Shown: positions 52,751 through 62,102, numbered from the stretch's first letter. The stretch: 64,000 nt of DNA from Clostridiales bacterium (GCA_019418225.1 DYCF01000020.1:1-64000), one strand, 5' to 3'. The notes: generated from the letters alone by a model not told the origin. Program-made: numbers and translations.

Positions 52751-53875
52751 ACGACATGTGCTAGTTAATCTTTAATTATGTAAAGGATAAATATGGTAAT
52801 TATAGAAATTATAATATCCTTGCAATAATTAAACAGTAGTTCATTTATTAAAATATTAAATGTTTAATCTGTGTAGTTGCCTGATTACCAAGACATTTAT
52901 TTATGAAACAACAGATATTATGTCCTAGGATTTTACTTTGAAGTCTAGCTTTTAGACCACTAAGAGAATTTGCTAGTACTTCATTAATATGAAATTGATT
53001 AGCTAACTGAGAAAAGGTCGTTTCAATACGTCTTCTATGTTTACTAATCCAATTTCTCAAGTCTTTTGGATAAGGATTTTTACTATTATTTCGTTTTAAG
53101 GCTAATAGTGTCAAGCCCTTTTCATTCTTTAAATTTTGAGCAAGTTCATCACCAATATAACCTTTATCACCTAGTACAATAGGTTGGTAAGTCGATTGAA
53201 ACATCTCCCAAAGAATTGCCCTGTCATCTACATTTGCAGCTGTTATTTCAATATCAGTGATATAACCTTCTAAAGTAACTGCCGCATGAAGTTTTAAGCC
53301 GTAATAAGTTTCTTTTTTAGATGCACAGTAACCATAAGATGAAATATCCTTAAATCGCTTGCAAAAATGGGCTCTACCAAAGCCACATACAGGAATAGGC
53401 ATACTATCAACAATGTAAATATCAGAATGGTTGTAACCGATATAGTTACAAATTTCCTTTCTGATTGCATTAATAACAGATTCAAGATTTCTTCTAGTGC
53501 GATTAAAACGTGTACGATGCCCTAGATTAGGAAATAGGTCCTTGAAATTTTTGTGAACATAGTTAAACCAAGCTTTTTCAGATGGCATACCATGAATTTC
53601 ACCAACAATGGCAAGGGTTATAATTTCACTATCGGATAGCTTAGCTTCAGTATAATTACGCCTAAATTTAATATGATCAGGGATAATTTGCTGATAAATG
53701 TCATCAATAATAACGTAACAAACTAGAAAAAATTCTTTTAAATCTTCAATTTTATGGACAGAATAATATTTGAGCTCTAACATGTGATGTCCCCCCATTT
53801 TTAGTTTTAGTGTAAGGGTAAGATATCACATGCTTGGAGCTTATTCTACTTGTAAATTTAACTAGCACAACTCGT
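52751..53875. mobile_element. Intact IS982-family insertion sequence, 1125 bp
   Basis: The left end starts ACGACATGTGCTAGTTAA and the right end, read inward, ACGAGTTGTGCTAGTTAA: an inverted repeat matching 16 of 18. Both ends are flanked by AAAATTT (52744-52750 and 53876-53882), a 7-bp direct target duplication. It carries one transposase gene on the minus strand. The perfect target duplication and intact gene point to recent insertion, inside the second cassette. Confidence 0.88.
52848..53783 (-). CDS. IS982-family transposase
   Basis: The 311-residue DDE transposase has the first acidic residue in YIVDSMPIPVC, the second in VLGDKGYIG and the third in RRRIETTFSQL, with the N-terminal helix region SDSEIITLAI. 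The pattern and length fit the IS982 group. I prefer the ATG at 53783, six bases behind GGGGGGA; the frame is open upstream to an ATG at 53798. All catalytic residues are present, so it should be active. It runs opposite to the interrupted operon. Confidence 0.88.
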   Translation of the reverse strand: MLELKYYSVHKIEDLKEFFLVCYVIIDDIYQQIIPDHIKFRRNYTEAKLSDSEIITLAIVGEIHGMPSEKAWFNYVHKNFKDLFPNLGHRTRFNRTRRNLESVINAIRKEICNYIGYNHSDIYIVDSMPIPVCGFGRAHFCKRFKDISSYGYCASKKETYYGLKLHAAVTLEGYITDIEITAANVDDRAILWEMFQSTYQPIVLGDKGYIGDELAQNLKNEKGLTLLALKRNNSKNPYPKDLRNWISKHRRRIETTFSQLANQFHINEVLANSLSGLKARLQSKILGHNICCFINKCLGNQATTQIKHLIF

Positions 53876-53903
53876 AAAATTTGCTTTAAGAAAGGACCAA
53901 AAC

Positions 53904-54587
53904 ATGGGAAAAATGATGTCAATCTTAGAAAAATATAAGTTAGTAGAAAAGGATGAAAAGCCATCAACACCTACTGCCAGTAATCAAGATGACTTAACAC
54001 CGATGACATCATCTGAAAAGATTACACCTTCCCCTACTGTCGCGGAAGAACAAGTACCAGATGCTATCGAACCATCCATAGAATCTGCCCAAGAGGAAAA
54101 AATAATGTCAGATTATAACAAAACACCAAATACGACATCTAGTGAAACAACGCAATCGCCTAGTGTATATGACCATGCTTATAGCATTGAAGATGTTTAT
54201 GTGCATTGCAATTTAGGTGACACTGCACCTACTGAAACAGTATTTTTACTTGAAAATTTAATTCATGCTTTACCATCAGAATTACCTGAATTTGTTAAGA
54301 AAACTACCCTTGATAATATTGCTAAGGCATCTGCCATAGATGTCAATAAACTTTTAGCAGATGGTGAAACGCGCAATACACATCTCAATCACTTTATTAA
54401 TGAATTTACAACTGCAAACTTAAATGATATTGCAAACCTTAAGAAAGAAATCGAATATCTTTCTGCCCGCATTGCTGATTATCATCAACAAATCAAGTAT
54501 AGAGAACTTCTTATTCAAGAAGAAACAACATTAGTAATGAGTGAATCAAACCGTATTCATAACATCCTGGAGTTTTTTAAGAAATAA
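53904..54587 (+). CDS. Coiled-coil protein of the VanW cassette, copy 2
   Basis: The 227-residue paralogue of the 50281 protein has the same start (MGKMMSILEKYKLVEK) and a nearly identical C-terminal half (PTETVFLLENLIHALPSELP to HNILEFFKK). The central Ser/Thr/Pro-rich segment is different and longer. AAGAAAGGA lies before its ATG. It was originally one short gap away from the 64-residue gene, and the IS now intervenes. Expression may depend on read-through from the IS or a new promoter. Function unknown. Confidence 0.75.
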   Translation: MGKMMSILEKYKLVEKDEKPSTPTASNQDDLTPMTSSEKITPSPTVAEEQVPDAIEPSIESAQEEKIMSDYNKTPNTTSSETTQSPSVYDHAYSIEDVYVHCNLGDTAPTETVFLLENLIHALPSELPEFVKKTTLDNIAKASAIDVNKLLADGETRNTHLNHFINEFTTANLNDIANLKKEIEYLSARIADYHQQIKYRELLIQEETTLVMSESNRIHNILEFFKK

Positions 54588-54593
54588 TAAGAC

Positions 54594-56000
54594 ATGCTTA
54601 ACAATATAAAAAATAACTATAGAGTTTTTATTTTTCAATTAGGTTGTACCATAGGTGCCCTTAGTTTAGGTGCTCTTATTGGTACTTCTTTAGAGTTTGC
54701 AAGTTACAAAAATAAAGTATTTAAAAATATTTATATCGGGGAGGTTCCTATTGGTAATATATCATGGGAAACAGCATATGAACGTGTTCAAGCGCATTAT
54801 ATGTCAGACATTTTAAATACTGACCTTATTTTAAATTTAGAAGATACATCTTTAGAAATACCTATTTCTAACTTAATTACAGGTTCAAATATTACTGATG
54901 TACTCAAAACAGCCTTTGACTATAATGAAAATCTTTCTTTCATTGAAGGCTATAAACTGCTTACTGAAAAAGAGACCAAAAAGTTTCCTGTAAGCTTTAT
55001 TTATAATGAAGATGCTATTAATGACTTCGTTCACCGCTTTACTACACTTGCTTCATGCGATAGTCAAAATGCTAGTCTGACCATAAGCCCTAGTGGAAAG
55101 ATTGAACGAACTGCTGATAAATCTGGCGTTACTATCGATCAAAGTGCAGTGATACAGTCTATTTATAATCTACTGACACCTGAAGCTTGTTTAAGTGAGC
55201 TGCAAGAGGAGGCGCCAAAAGAGAGAACAACTATTACACCACTTGTCGTAGATGTTTCTCCCTTTTCATCATCAATTGCGCCAGCTATTACAAAGTCGAG
55301 CTTAGATACTGTAGATACCCTTGTTTCTTCGTTCTCAACTAGCTTTACACCTGGTACGGGCAGTGATATCAATATTGCTATAGCTGCCAAGAACATTAAT
55401 GGCACACTACTCATGCCTGGAGAAACCTTTAGCTACAATGAAATACTTGGCAATACCACCTTAGATAAAGGCTATACCTATGCTACCGTTATTGTTAATT
55501 CACAACCTACTAAGGGGGTAGGCGGTGGCGTTTGTCAAGTTTCTACGACGCTCTACAACGCTATATTACATACTGGCATATTACCTACAGAACGTCGCCC
55601 TCATTCTAGGCCTTCTAGCTATGTTCCATTAGGACTAGATGCAACTATTGACTGGGGAAATATTGATTTCAAATTTACTAATACGCATCAATATCCACTT
55701 TATATTGTTGCTTATACAGACTCTAACAAAGTTTATGTCGATATTTATTCTAATAAGGACTTATTAAATACCACCTATAAATTTAAAAGTGAATTACTTA
55801 AAACCTTACCTAGTACAACTAAATATATTGCTGACTCTAGCCTTTCAAAAGGCACGACGCAGTTAGTCTCTAAAGGTAGTGAAGGTTATCAAGTGAAGGT
55901 TTCTAGGGAAACTTATACAGAAGGTACCTTAAGTGAGACACGTGTTCTTTATCACGATACCTATGCCGCTATTCCAACCGTCTATAAAATAGGTACATAA
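54594..56000 (+). CDS. VanW-family protein with PG-binding domain, copy 2
   Basis: The 468-residue paralogue of the 50959 protein has a membrane helix (about 12-33), a PG_binding_4-like region and a VanW domain with the same GESFSYNE-type start (here GETFSYNEILGNTTLDKGY) and GVGGGVCQVSTTLYNA. Identity is highest in the VanW domain and lower in the linker ahead of it. It follows the coiled-coil gene by six bases. A bidirectional terminator follows. Role at the cell wall is inferred from topology and family. Confidence 0.87.
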   Translation: MLNNIKNNYRVFIFQLGCTIGALSLGALIGTSLEFASYKNKVFKNIYIGEVPIGNISWETAYERVQAHYMSDILNTDLILNLEDTSLEIPISNLITGSNITDVLKTAFDYNENLSFIEGYKLLTEKETKKFPVSFIYNEDAINDFVHRFTTLASCDSQNASLTISPSGKIERTADKSGVTIDQSAVIQSIYNLLTPEACLSELQEEAPKERTTITPLVVDVSPFSSSIAPAITKSSLDTVDTLVSSFSTSFTPGTGSDINIAIAAKNINGTLLMPGETFSYNEILGNTTLDKGYTYATVIVNSQPTKGVGGGVCQVSTTLYNAILHTGILPTERRPHSRPSSYVPLGLDATIDWGNIDFKFTNTHQYPLYIVAYTDSNKVYVDIYSNKDLLNTTYKFKSELLKTLPSTTKYIADSSLSKGTTQLVSKGSEGYQVKVSRETYTEGTLSETRVLYHDTYAAIPTVYKIGT

Positions 56001-56044
56001 AACCAATACTATACATATTATCACAGCAACTAATTGCGATATGC

Positions 56045-56095
56045 AAAAGGAGTATTACCACACGCTTTAACAAGTATGGTAATACTCCCTTTTAC
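56045..56095. terminator. Bidirectional terminator between VanW copy 2 and scrK
   Basis: Arms AAAAGGAGTATTACCA and TGGTAATACTCCCTTTT flank a 16-base loop between convergent genes. Confidence 0.87.
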
Positions 56096-56135
56096 ATTAT
56101 ATCTTTAAATTATCTAGGGTTCTATGCCCTACTCC

Positions 56136-57107
56136 CTATTTTTCGCTTCTAAACTTTGTAATTTCTTCAAGTGTGGCATAAGATGCAATCGCCCCTTTAC
56201 CTAATGTGCTATATCCTGCATAGTCATTGGCAAAGCTCAAGTATTCTCTAAGTGTTTCTTCACTTAATGATTTGATGTCATTCACGCTCACATGGTCTCT
56301 GCCTAATTCATAGAGGAATGAACCAATGAATGAATCTCCCGCACCTGTTGTATCCATTACTTTTACAACATTTCCTGGAATCGTAACATGTTTTGTCTTA
56401 GTGAAAACTTCTGCACCCTCTCCACCTTTTGTATAAATAATCATTTCAACATTACCAGTAAATAATTTTTCCTGTGCTACTGCAATATTGGTTTCACCTG
56501 TAATGAATTCTAACTCTTCATCTGAAATTTTAATCACATGGGCAAATGGTAAAAACTCTAAAATAGCTGTTCTACAGGCTTCTGGGCTTGACCACAGCGG
56601 TAAACGGACATTAGGGTCAAAACTAATGAGTCCGCCTTCGTCTAGTACATATTCAATGGCTTTTTGATGTGCACCTTTCATCGGTGATTCCACTAAATCT
56701 ACTGAGCAAAAATGAAGGCCATAGCAATCCTTAAACCATTCTCTTTCAATTTGATCTGCGCTTAAAAGGAGGTCTGCACTTGGATTTCTATAAAATGAAA
56801 AATCTCTATTGCCATCTTCTTTTAAAGACACAAATGCAAGTCCTGTATTCGCTACCTTTGTTCTTAAGATATGTGTTGTATCCACACCTACCTCATTTAG
56901 CTCATCTATAATAAACTCACCAAAAGCATCTTCTCCTAATTGAGAAATAAAGCCCGCATGACCACCTAACTTAGCAATTGCGCCACATACATTAGCAGGT
57001 GCCCCACCCGCTACACGTTCAAAGCTTACAACTTCCTTTAAAGCACATCCCTTTTGACTTGGAATAAAATCAATAAGTGCTTCACCAATTGCAAAAATCT
57101 TCTTCAT
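56136..57107 (-). CDS. scrK: Fructokinase (PfkB/ribokinase family)
   Basis: The 323-residue cytoplasmic kinase phosphorylates the fructose freed from sucrose 6-phosphate. The PfkB N-terminal GG motif region (ERVAGGAPANVCGAIAKLGG) and the C-terminal signature DTTGAGDSFIGSFLYEL with the catalytic Asp are present. It is last in the sucrose operon, 46 bases after the RDD gene. The context with scrA and scrB fixes fructose as the substrate more firmly than the family alone. Confidence 0.9.
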   Translation of the reverse strand: MKKIFAIGEALIDFIPSQKGCALKEVVSFERVAGGAPANVCGAIAKLGGHAGFISQLGEDAFGEFIIDELNEVGVDTTHILRTKVANTGLAFVSLKEDGNRDFSFYRNPSADLLLSADQIEREWFKDCYGLHFCSVDLVESPMKGAHQKAIEYVLDEGGLISFDPNVRLPLWSSPEACRTAILEFLPFAHVIKISDEELEFITGETNIAVAQEKLFTGNVEMIIYTKGGEGAEVFTKTKHVTIPGNVVKVMDTTGAGDSFIGSFLYELGRDHVSVNDIKSLSEETLREYLSFANDYAGYSTLGKGAIASYATLEEITKFRSEK

Positions 57108-57153
57108 TCTAAATCCCTCTTTTCCAATGTCTATCTTATTTTTTATTAATCTA

Positions 57154-57549
57154 CTACACCCTTATAACTCTTGTCTTTGCAATTATATCATGAAGTGTCT
57201 TTCCATCTTCACGTTTATTCATTAAAAATTGTGAAACAAGAATAAATCCTATACCGATAAAAGGAATCACATAAATCATTTTACTGATTTCTCTTATCAG
57301 TAGCTTAACAAAGCTAGGGTCTTCGTAAGTATCTGTAACAATTTTCATGCCGAGTATATACTTGCCAAATTGATACCCTTTACAAAAGGTAGGCATTAAG
57401 ATTGCATAAGCTAAAAAGATAAAACTTATCATCACCAATGCCCTCTCCCTCGGTAACCCCACTTGCGTGAGCATCCCTAAACCTAAAGCATAAATACATA
57501 TATTATCAATAAGTAATGCGCCTATACGACTACTTAGTTTGGTCTTCAA
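57154..57549 (-). CDS. RDD-family membrane protein
   Basis: The 131-residue protein has about three membrane helices and the RDD-family pattern (RIGALLIDNICIY at the start, GYQFGKYILGMKIV, REISKMIYVIPFIGIGFI). RDD proteins include a Na+/Li+ antiporter subgroup and stress-related members; function here is unknown. The gene overlaps the scrB end by 20 bases, so it is translated with the sucrose genes, an unusual passenger in a scr operon. Confidence 0.8.
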   Translation of the reverse strand: MKTKLSSRIGALLIDNICIYALGLGMLTQVGLPRERALVMISFIFLAYAILMPTFCKGYQFGKYILGMKIVTDTYEDPSFVKLLIREISKMIYVIPFIGIGFILVSQFLMNKREDGKTLHDIIAKTRVIRV

Positions 57550-58990
57550 TTTTCATCGCCTTCATTTCCCATAATTTTAAGCTTCCTTTAAGCCCTTTAC
57601 CTTCTAGATGAATACCAAGTGCTTCTTTATTTGGATAGAAACGAGAAGCAAATACTTCTTCACCTTCATTTAAGAAAATCTCAAGTGCAGATGTATCCGC
57701 AAGTACTCTTAAACTTGTAAGTTTTTCTAGGCTTACGCTACGCTTATCTCTACCAAATCCACAAGCATCAAAGCTTAAGCTAAACACTTTTTCCTTAGCA
57801 TCATAATATAAGCTTGTCCCTTCTCTAAGGGTAATATTTAAATCGCCTTCTAATTTTTCAATCTCTACTTGAAGCTCGAATGTTTCCTTTACTTGAAGCA
57901 TTGCTTCTTCTTCTACTTGAAGGCTTACTTCATTTTGTCTTAAAGCCTCTAACTCCTCAACTGGATTTTGATGTAATTTGCCCTCTTTCATTGTAAGTAC
58001 ACGAGGTACAGTAAGGGCATGTTGCCAGCCATACTGCGTTGTTGGATTGCTATATAAGTCCTGAATATCAGGAAGTCCTATCCAACCGATTAAAATTCTT
58101 CTGCCTTGTTCGTCTACGAATGTTTGTGGGGCATAAAAATCAAAGCCGCGGTCTAATTCCTCAAATTCGCTTAAACTGTATCCCGCTTTTGTAATATCAC
58201 CTTGTACCTTATAGTAGCCGCTTTGATAGATATTTTGATATTTAATCCCTTCCGCTGCAATACCTTGTGGTGATATAAGTAGCAACTTCTCACCCGCTAG
58301 CTCAACATAGTCTGGACATTCCCACATAAAACCAAACTTTTCTTTGCTTTTAATGATATTTTCAACTTTCCAGTTCACACGGTCAGAAGAGGCAAATACT
58401 ATCACCTGTCCAACAGATTCTTGATCTCTTGCGCCTTGTACCATGTAATAAGTATCCCCAGCTTTCCATACCTTAGGGTCTCTGACATGACAACTCATAT
58501 TTTCTGGATAATCTGCATTTTCCATAATCAGTTGTTTATGTTTAAAGTTTACGCCATCTTCACTTATAGCAAGTACTGTATTATGTCCTCTTCCTGCATT
58601 AATATAATCATAATCTCCAGCATACTTTACATTTCCTGTATAGTATAAATACATTTTATCTTCTTCAACCAAAGCAGAGCCCGAATAAACCCCATGACAA
58701 TCATACGGCTGATCAGCAAAGAGCTCAGTGCCTTTATACTGCCAATTTATAAGGTCCTTACTTGTATAATGGCCCCAGAACTTAAGCCCACCTTCAGCAT
58801 CAAAAGGTGCGTACTGGAAAAATACATGATACTCTCCCTTATACTGACAAAGCCCATTTGGGTCATTTAACCATCCTACCTTCGGCATTAAGTGAAACTT
58901 AAGTGCATACGGGTCACTTTTTACACGTTCCGATTCCTTCTCCTCTATTAAAAATGTTAACTTTCTTAAATCTTTCTGTAATGCATTCAT
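57530..58990 (-). CDS. scrB: Sucrose-6-phosphate hydrolase (GH32)
   Basis: The 486-residue cytoplasmic enzyme splits sucrose 6-phosphate into glucose 6-phosphate and fructose. The catalytic residues are visible: nucleophile Asp in GWLNDPNGLCQYKGEYHVF, the stabilising Asp in HVRDPKVW, and the acid/base Glu in MWECPDYVEL. A C-terminal beta-sandwich is present. No signal peptide, as expected for a PTS-linked invertase. It follows scrA behind an intercistronic hairpin. Confidence 0.93.
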   Translation of the reverse strand: MNALQKDLRKLTFLIEEKESERVKSDPYALKFHLMPKVGWLNDPNGLCQYKGEYHVFFQYAPFDAEGGLKFWGHYTSKDLINWQYKGTELFADQPYDCHGVYSGSALVEEDKMYLYYTGNVKYAGDYDYINAGRGHNTVLAISEDGVNFKHKQLIMENADYPENMSCHVRDPKVWKAGDTYYMVQGARDQESVGQVIVFASSDRVNWKVENIIKSKEKFGFMWECPDYVELAGEKLLLISPQGIAAEGIKYQNIYQSGYYKVQGDITKAGYSLSEFEELDRGFDFYAPQTFVDEQGRRILIGWIGLPDIQDLYSNPTTQYGWQHALTVPRVLTMKEGKLHQNPVEELEALRQNEVSLQVEEEAMLQVKETFELQVEIEKLEGDLNITLREGTSLYYDAKEKVFSLSFDACGFGRDKRSVSLEKLTSLRVLADTSALEIFLNEGEEVFASRFYPNKEALGIHLEGKGLKGSLKLWEMKAMKIEDQTK

Positions 58991-59023
58991 TTTCGCCTTC
59001 TCCCTCTCTTATTACGCTCTAAA

Positions 59024-59066
59024 AGGTGTTACATTAGTCAAGCCTTTCCCACTAATGCAACACCTC
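59024..59066 (-). terminator. Intercistronic hairpin between scrA and scrB
   Basis: The minus-strand stem AGGTGTT-G-CATTAGT / ACTAATG-T-AACACCT is followed by TTTT. It is likely a partial terminator or mRNA stabiliser that sets the scrA to scrB ratio. Confidence 0.6.
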
Positions 59067-59113
59067 CTTCATTTATATATATGACTTATCTCATTTACTT
59101 ATAAAAAATCTAA

Positions 59114-60496
59114 CTATTTCTCTTCTTTGAATCCTAACATCCAAGTTGCCGCAAATGACACCCCAAGTGAGATTGCAAAGAGGATGATATATTGAAGTGG
59201 TGCATGTAAGTGAAGAAGGATTCCGAAGATTCCTGTTACACCCGTTGCCGCTGCACCAAGTCCTACAAGTGAAGCATAAAGTCCACCTGCAAATGCGCCA
59301 ATTGAAGCGCCAATAAATGGTCTTATATATCTAATATTTACACCAAAGATTGCTGGTTCTGTAATCCCAAGCATTGCACTAAGTGCTGCTGGGAATGCTA
59401 AAGCTTTTAATTTTGCATTTTTTGTTTTTACACCAACTGCAAGCGCTGCACCACCTTGCGCGATATTTGCTGCTGAAGCAATTGGAAGCCAATATGTATA
59501 ACCATATTGTGCAATTTGTCCCATATCAATAATTGTGTACATATGGTGAATACCTGTTACAACTGTTGTTGCATAAATTCCACCTACTAAAGCTCCGCCA
59601 AGACCAAATGGTAATGTAAGAAGCTGTTGAATACCATCTAAGAATGAATGTTCTACGAATACGAATACTGGTCCAATCATTGAAAGCGCTAAATACGCTG
59701 TCACTAATACTGTAACAAGTGGTGTAACGAATAAATCGATAACTTCTGGTACGATTTTATGAAGTTTAGTCTCCAGCTTACTCATAATCCATACTGAAAT
59801 AACTACTGGTATAACACTGCCTTGGTAACCTACCATTGGCACTTCATATAAACCAAACCATACGCTTTGCGTCGAAGCAATACCATCTGCTGTTGTCCAA
59901 GCATTTTGTAAATCTGGGTGTACCATAATCATACCAATTACAGCCCCTAAGAACATATTGCCGCCAAATACTTTTGCTGCACTCATACCAATTAAGATTG
60001 GTAAAAATGTATAGGCTGCATTACTAAACATTCTTAAAAATACTAAAAGTGATGTGTTTGGATCAATATTAAGGAAGCCATTATTGGCACAGAATGTAAT
60101 CGCTTCTGTGAGTCCCATTAATAATCCACTGGCAACGATTGCAGGGATAATAGGTACGAATACATCTCCTAATGTTTTAATAAGTTGTTGGAACTTGTTT
60201 GTTTTAGCTGTTGAGATTTGTTTAAGTTCTTCTTTAGAAACTTCTTTACCACCAGTTAATTTAGAGAATTCTTCAAATACCTTATTAACTGTTCCAGTCC
60301 CAATGATGACTTGAAGTTGCCCTGATGCGAAGAATACCCCTTTTACACCTTCTACATCTTCAATGGCTTCTTTATTTATTTTTTCATTTGAAGCAATCAC
60401 TAAGCGAAGTCTTGTTGCGCAATGTGCTGCTGATACTAAATTGTCTGTGCCACCTACTCCTTCAAGGATGAGTTCGGCTGTCTTTTTATAGTCCAT
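59114..60496 (-). CDS. scrA: Sucrose-specific PTS permease EIIBC
   Basis: The 460 residues include an N-terminal EIIB domain with the phosphorylated Cys in SAAHCATRLRLV (about residue 26), then an EIIC domain of about ten membrane helices from residue 100 (FVPIIPAIVASGLLMGL, GVNIRYIRPFIGASIGAFAGG). It imports sucrose as sucrose 6-phosphate. No EIIA domain is attached, so a general glucose-type EIIA is needed. AGGAGG precedes the ATG. Two ScrR operators lie upstream. It is first in the operon. Confidence 0.9.
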   Translation of the reverse strand: MDYKKTAELILEGVGGTDNLVSAAHCATRLRLVIASNEKINKEAIEDVEGVKGVFFASGQLQVIIGTGTVNKVFEEFSKLTGGKEVSKEELKQISTAKTNKFQQLIKTLGDVFVPIIPAIVASGLLMGLTEAITFCANNGFLNIDPNTSLLVFLRMFSNAAYTFLPILIGMSAAKVFGGNMFLGAVIGMIMVHPDLQNAWTTADGIASTQSVWFGLYEVPMVGYQGSVIPVVISVWIMSKLETKLHKIVPEVIDLFVTPLVTVLVTAYLALSMIGPVFVFVEHSFLDGIQQLLTLPFGLGGALVGGIYATTVVTGIHHMYTIIDMGQIAQYGYTYWLPIASAANIAQGGAALAVGVKTKNAKLKALAFPAALSAMLGITEPAIFGVNIRYIRPFIGASIGAFAGGLYASLVGLGAAATGVTGIFGILLHLHAPLQYIILFAISLGVSFAATWMLGFKEEK

Positions 60497-60511
60497 TTTT
60501 TCCTCCTATGT

Positions 60512-60767
60512 ATGTGTTATCGATTTCACATGTTGTAAAAATATATAAGTAAAGCTTTATAGACCTCACATTGATGAAATTTAGTGATTCATCGTTTTTA
60601 GTACTGTGAAATCATTAGGAGAAACCAATTGACCTAGATGTACCTTTCAAGGTTTTAGCTGATTTCTCTATAAATCTACTTTTAGTAAAACTTTACTTAT
60701 ATATGCATGTGTTATCGATTTCATATTGTCTACAATCATTATATATTTTTATACACAAAGTTGTAAA
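60512..60767 (-). promoter_or_regulatory. scrA promoter with two ScrR-type operators
   Basis: TTTACA (60762-60767), 18 bases and TATAAT (60738-60743) on the minus strand form the promoter. The motif ATGTGTTATCGATTTCA occurs twice, at 60707-60726 just downstream of the start site and at 60512-60532 just ahead of the scrA ribosome binding site. Both centre on ATCGAT and fit a LacI-type repressor, presumably ScrR. A 19-base inverted repeat (60541-60559, 60686-60704) and a two-hairpin repeat lie between the operators. Confidence 0.75.
60558..60672. repeat. Two-hairpin repeat (TATAGA-ended) inside the scr control region
   Basis: Starts TATAGACCTCACATT and ends GATTTCTCTATA, with GGAGAAACC kept in the second hairpin. 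It sits between the arms of a 19-base inverted repeat and between the two operators, in the transcribed leader of scrA. Confidence 0.85.
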
Positions 60768-60850
60768 CATCTATTTTTCCACAAAAACAGCCACTCTTTT
60801 TGTGCATTTTGTACATTTTTATTTTTTATATATTCAAACATTATTTAAAT

Positions 60851-61834
60851 CTATCTTAAGCTTTCTCTGACCTTCAGTTCAAAACCAAGCTTTATCTTTT
60901 GAATAGGCTCTGCGGCATCTTCTTGTGCTGCAACAATCATCTTAGCCGCTTCTTCGCCACTTTGTTCATAATAATATTTTACAGAAGTCAGTTTCGGCGT
61001 TACCACCTTAGATGATTGCGTATTTCCTATACCTGATATGCTCATTGTATCAAGTCTTTCTTGCCAACTTTCTTTCATATATTCCATAGCACCTATAGCA
61101 ATTTGATCTGTTGCACACAGTACGCCATCGATTTCCTTATGACTCTCATGCAGAACCTTCATTTTTTCAAATCCTGAAGTCATTGAAAAGGCACCTTCTT
61201 GTATAAGCGCTTCATCTATTGGTAACTGATGTGCTTTAAGCGCTGCTTCATATCCCAATCGTCTACTTTCACCTGCTGCCTTATCAGCTGTAGTAACTCC
61301 TATGTACGCTAACTTATGATGCCCCTTTTCAATAAATGCATTCGTTAAAGCATACATTGCGCCAAAATCATCATGATAAATGCAGTTATAACCTTCTACC
61401 TCTTGTCCAACAATCACAATTGGCACTTTAATTGTCTTTAACACTTCATAATGCTTCTCCGTCAATATAGTTGCTACAAAAATAATCCCATCTACTTGCT
61501 TATTTTTAAACAGTCCTAAATACTCTATTTCCTTCTCAATATTTAAATCCGTATTCCCAAGTAGCACATTATAACCTGTTTTGCCTAACTGTGTACTAAT
61601 CCCCTCTACAATACTACTTACTGCTGCTGAACTGATTTTAGGTAAAATAACCCCTATCACATTTGTTTTATTTGTACGTAATGTTTTGGCATGGGCAGAA
61701 GGAATATAACCTGTTTCATCAATAATCTTTTGGATTTTTTCCCTATTCTCCGCACTCACATAACCATCATTTAAAAACCTCGATACCGTTGCACTCGATA
61801 CCCCAGCTAACTTTGCAATTTGTGTAATATTCAT
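60851..61834 (-). CDS. scrR: LacI-family repressor of the sucrose operon
   Basis: The 327 residues include an N-terminal helix-turn-helix (NITQIAKLAGVSSATVSRFLNDG), the hinge (GYIPSAHAKTLRTNK) and a sugar-binding core beginning VIGVILPKI. It lies upstream of scrA on the same strand with two matching operator sites between them, so it most likely represses scrABK until sucrose or fructose is present. The effector is inferred. It may be transcribed separately from the operon. Confidence 0.88.
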   Translation of the reverse strand: MNITQIAKLAGVSSATVSRFLNDGYVSAENREKIQKIIDETGYIPSAHAKTLRTNKTNVIGVILPKISSAAVSSIVEGISTQLGKTGYNVLLGNTDLNIEKEIEYLGLFKNKQVDGIIFVATILTEKHYEVLKTIKVPIVIVGQEVEGYNCIYHDDFGAMYALTNAFIEKGHHKLAYIGVTTADKAAGESRRLGYEAALKAHQLPIDEALIQEGAFSMTSGFEKMKVLHESHKEIDGVLCATDQIAIGAMEYMKESWQERLDTMSISGIGNTQSSKVVTPKLTSVKYYYEQSGEEAAKMIVAAQEDAAEPIQKIKLGFELKVRESLR

Positions 61835-61876
61835 TTTCTCACCTTATAATCTATATTTATTTTATGTTCTATTTAT

Positions 61877-61992
61877 TATAGATTTCACACTTGTAAAACT
61901 TAGTTATTCATAGTTCTAAGTCATGTGAAATCATTGGGAGAAACCTATTAACCTATAGGCATATTTCAAGTTTTTAGTTGGTTTCTCTATAG
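61877..61992. repeat. Two-hairpin repeat (TATAGA-ended), first of a tandem pair
   Basis: Complete copy with perfect TATAGA and TCTATA ends, followed head to tail by a second copy after 112 bp, sharing TATA. It lies just upstream of scrR. Confidence 0.9.
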
Positions 61993-62102
61993 ATTTCACA
62001 TTTGTAAAACTTAGTTATTCGTAGTTTTGAGTCATGTGAAATCATTGGGAGAAACCTATTAACCTATAGGCATATTTCAAGTTTTTAGTTGGTTTCTCTA
62101 TA
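61989..62102. repeat. Two-hairpin repeat (TATAGA-ended), second of a tandem pair
   Basis: About 95 percent identical to the first copy by eye, with the inner palindrome CCTATAGG in the second hairpin. From here to 62323 the sequence is AT-rich and holds no gene that I can support. Confidence 0.9.

Noticed and set aside
61877..62102. Tandem repeat upstream of scrR taken as a regulatory site
   Set aside because: The same element occurs at many unrelated genes, so a specific scr role is not supported.
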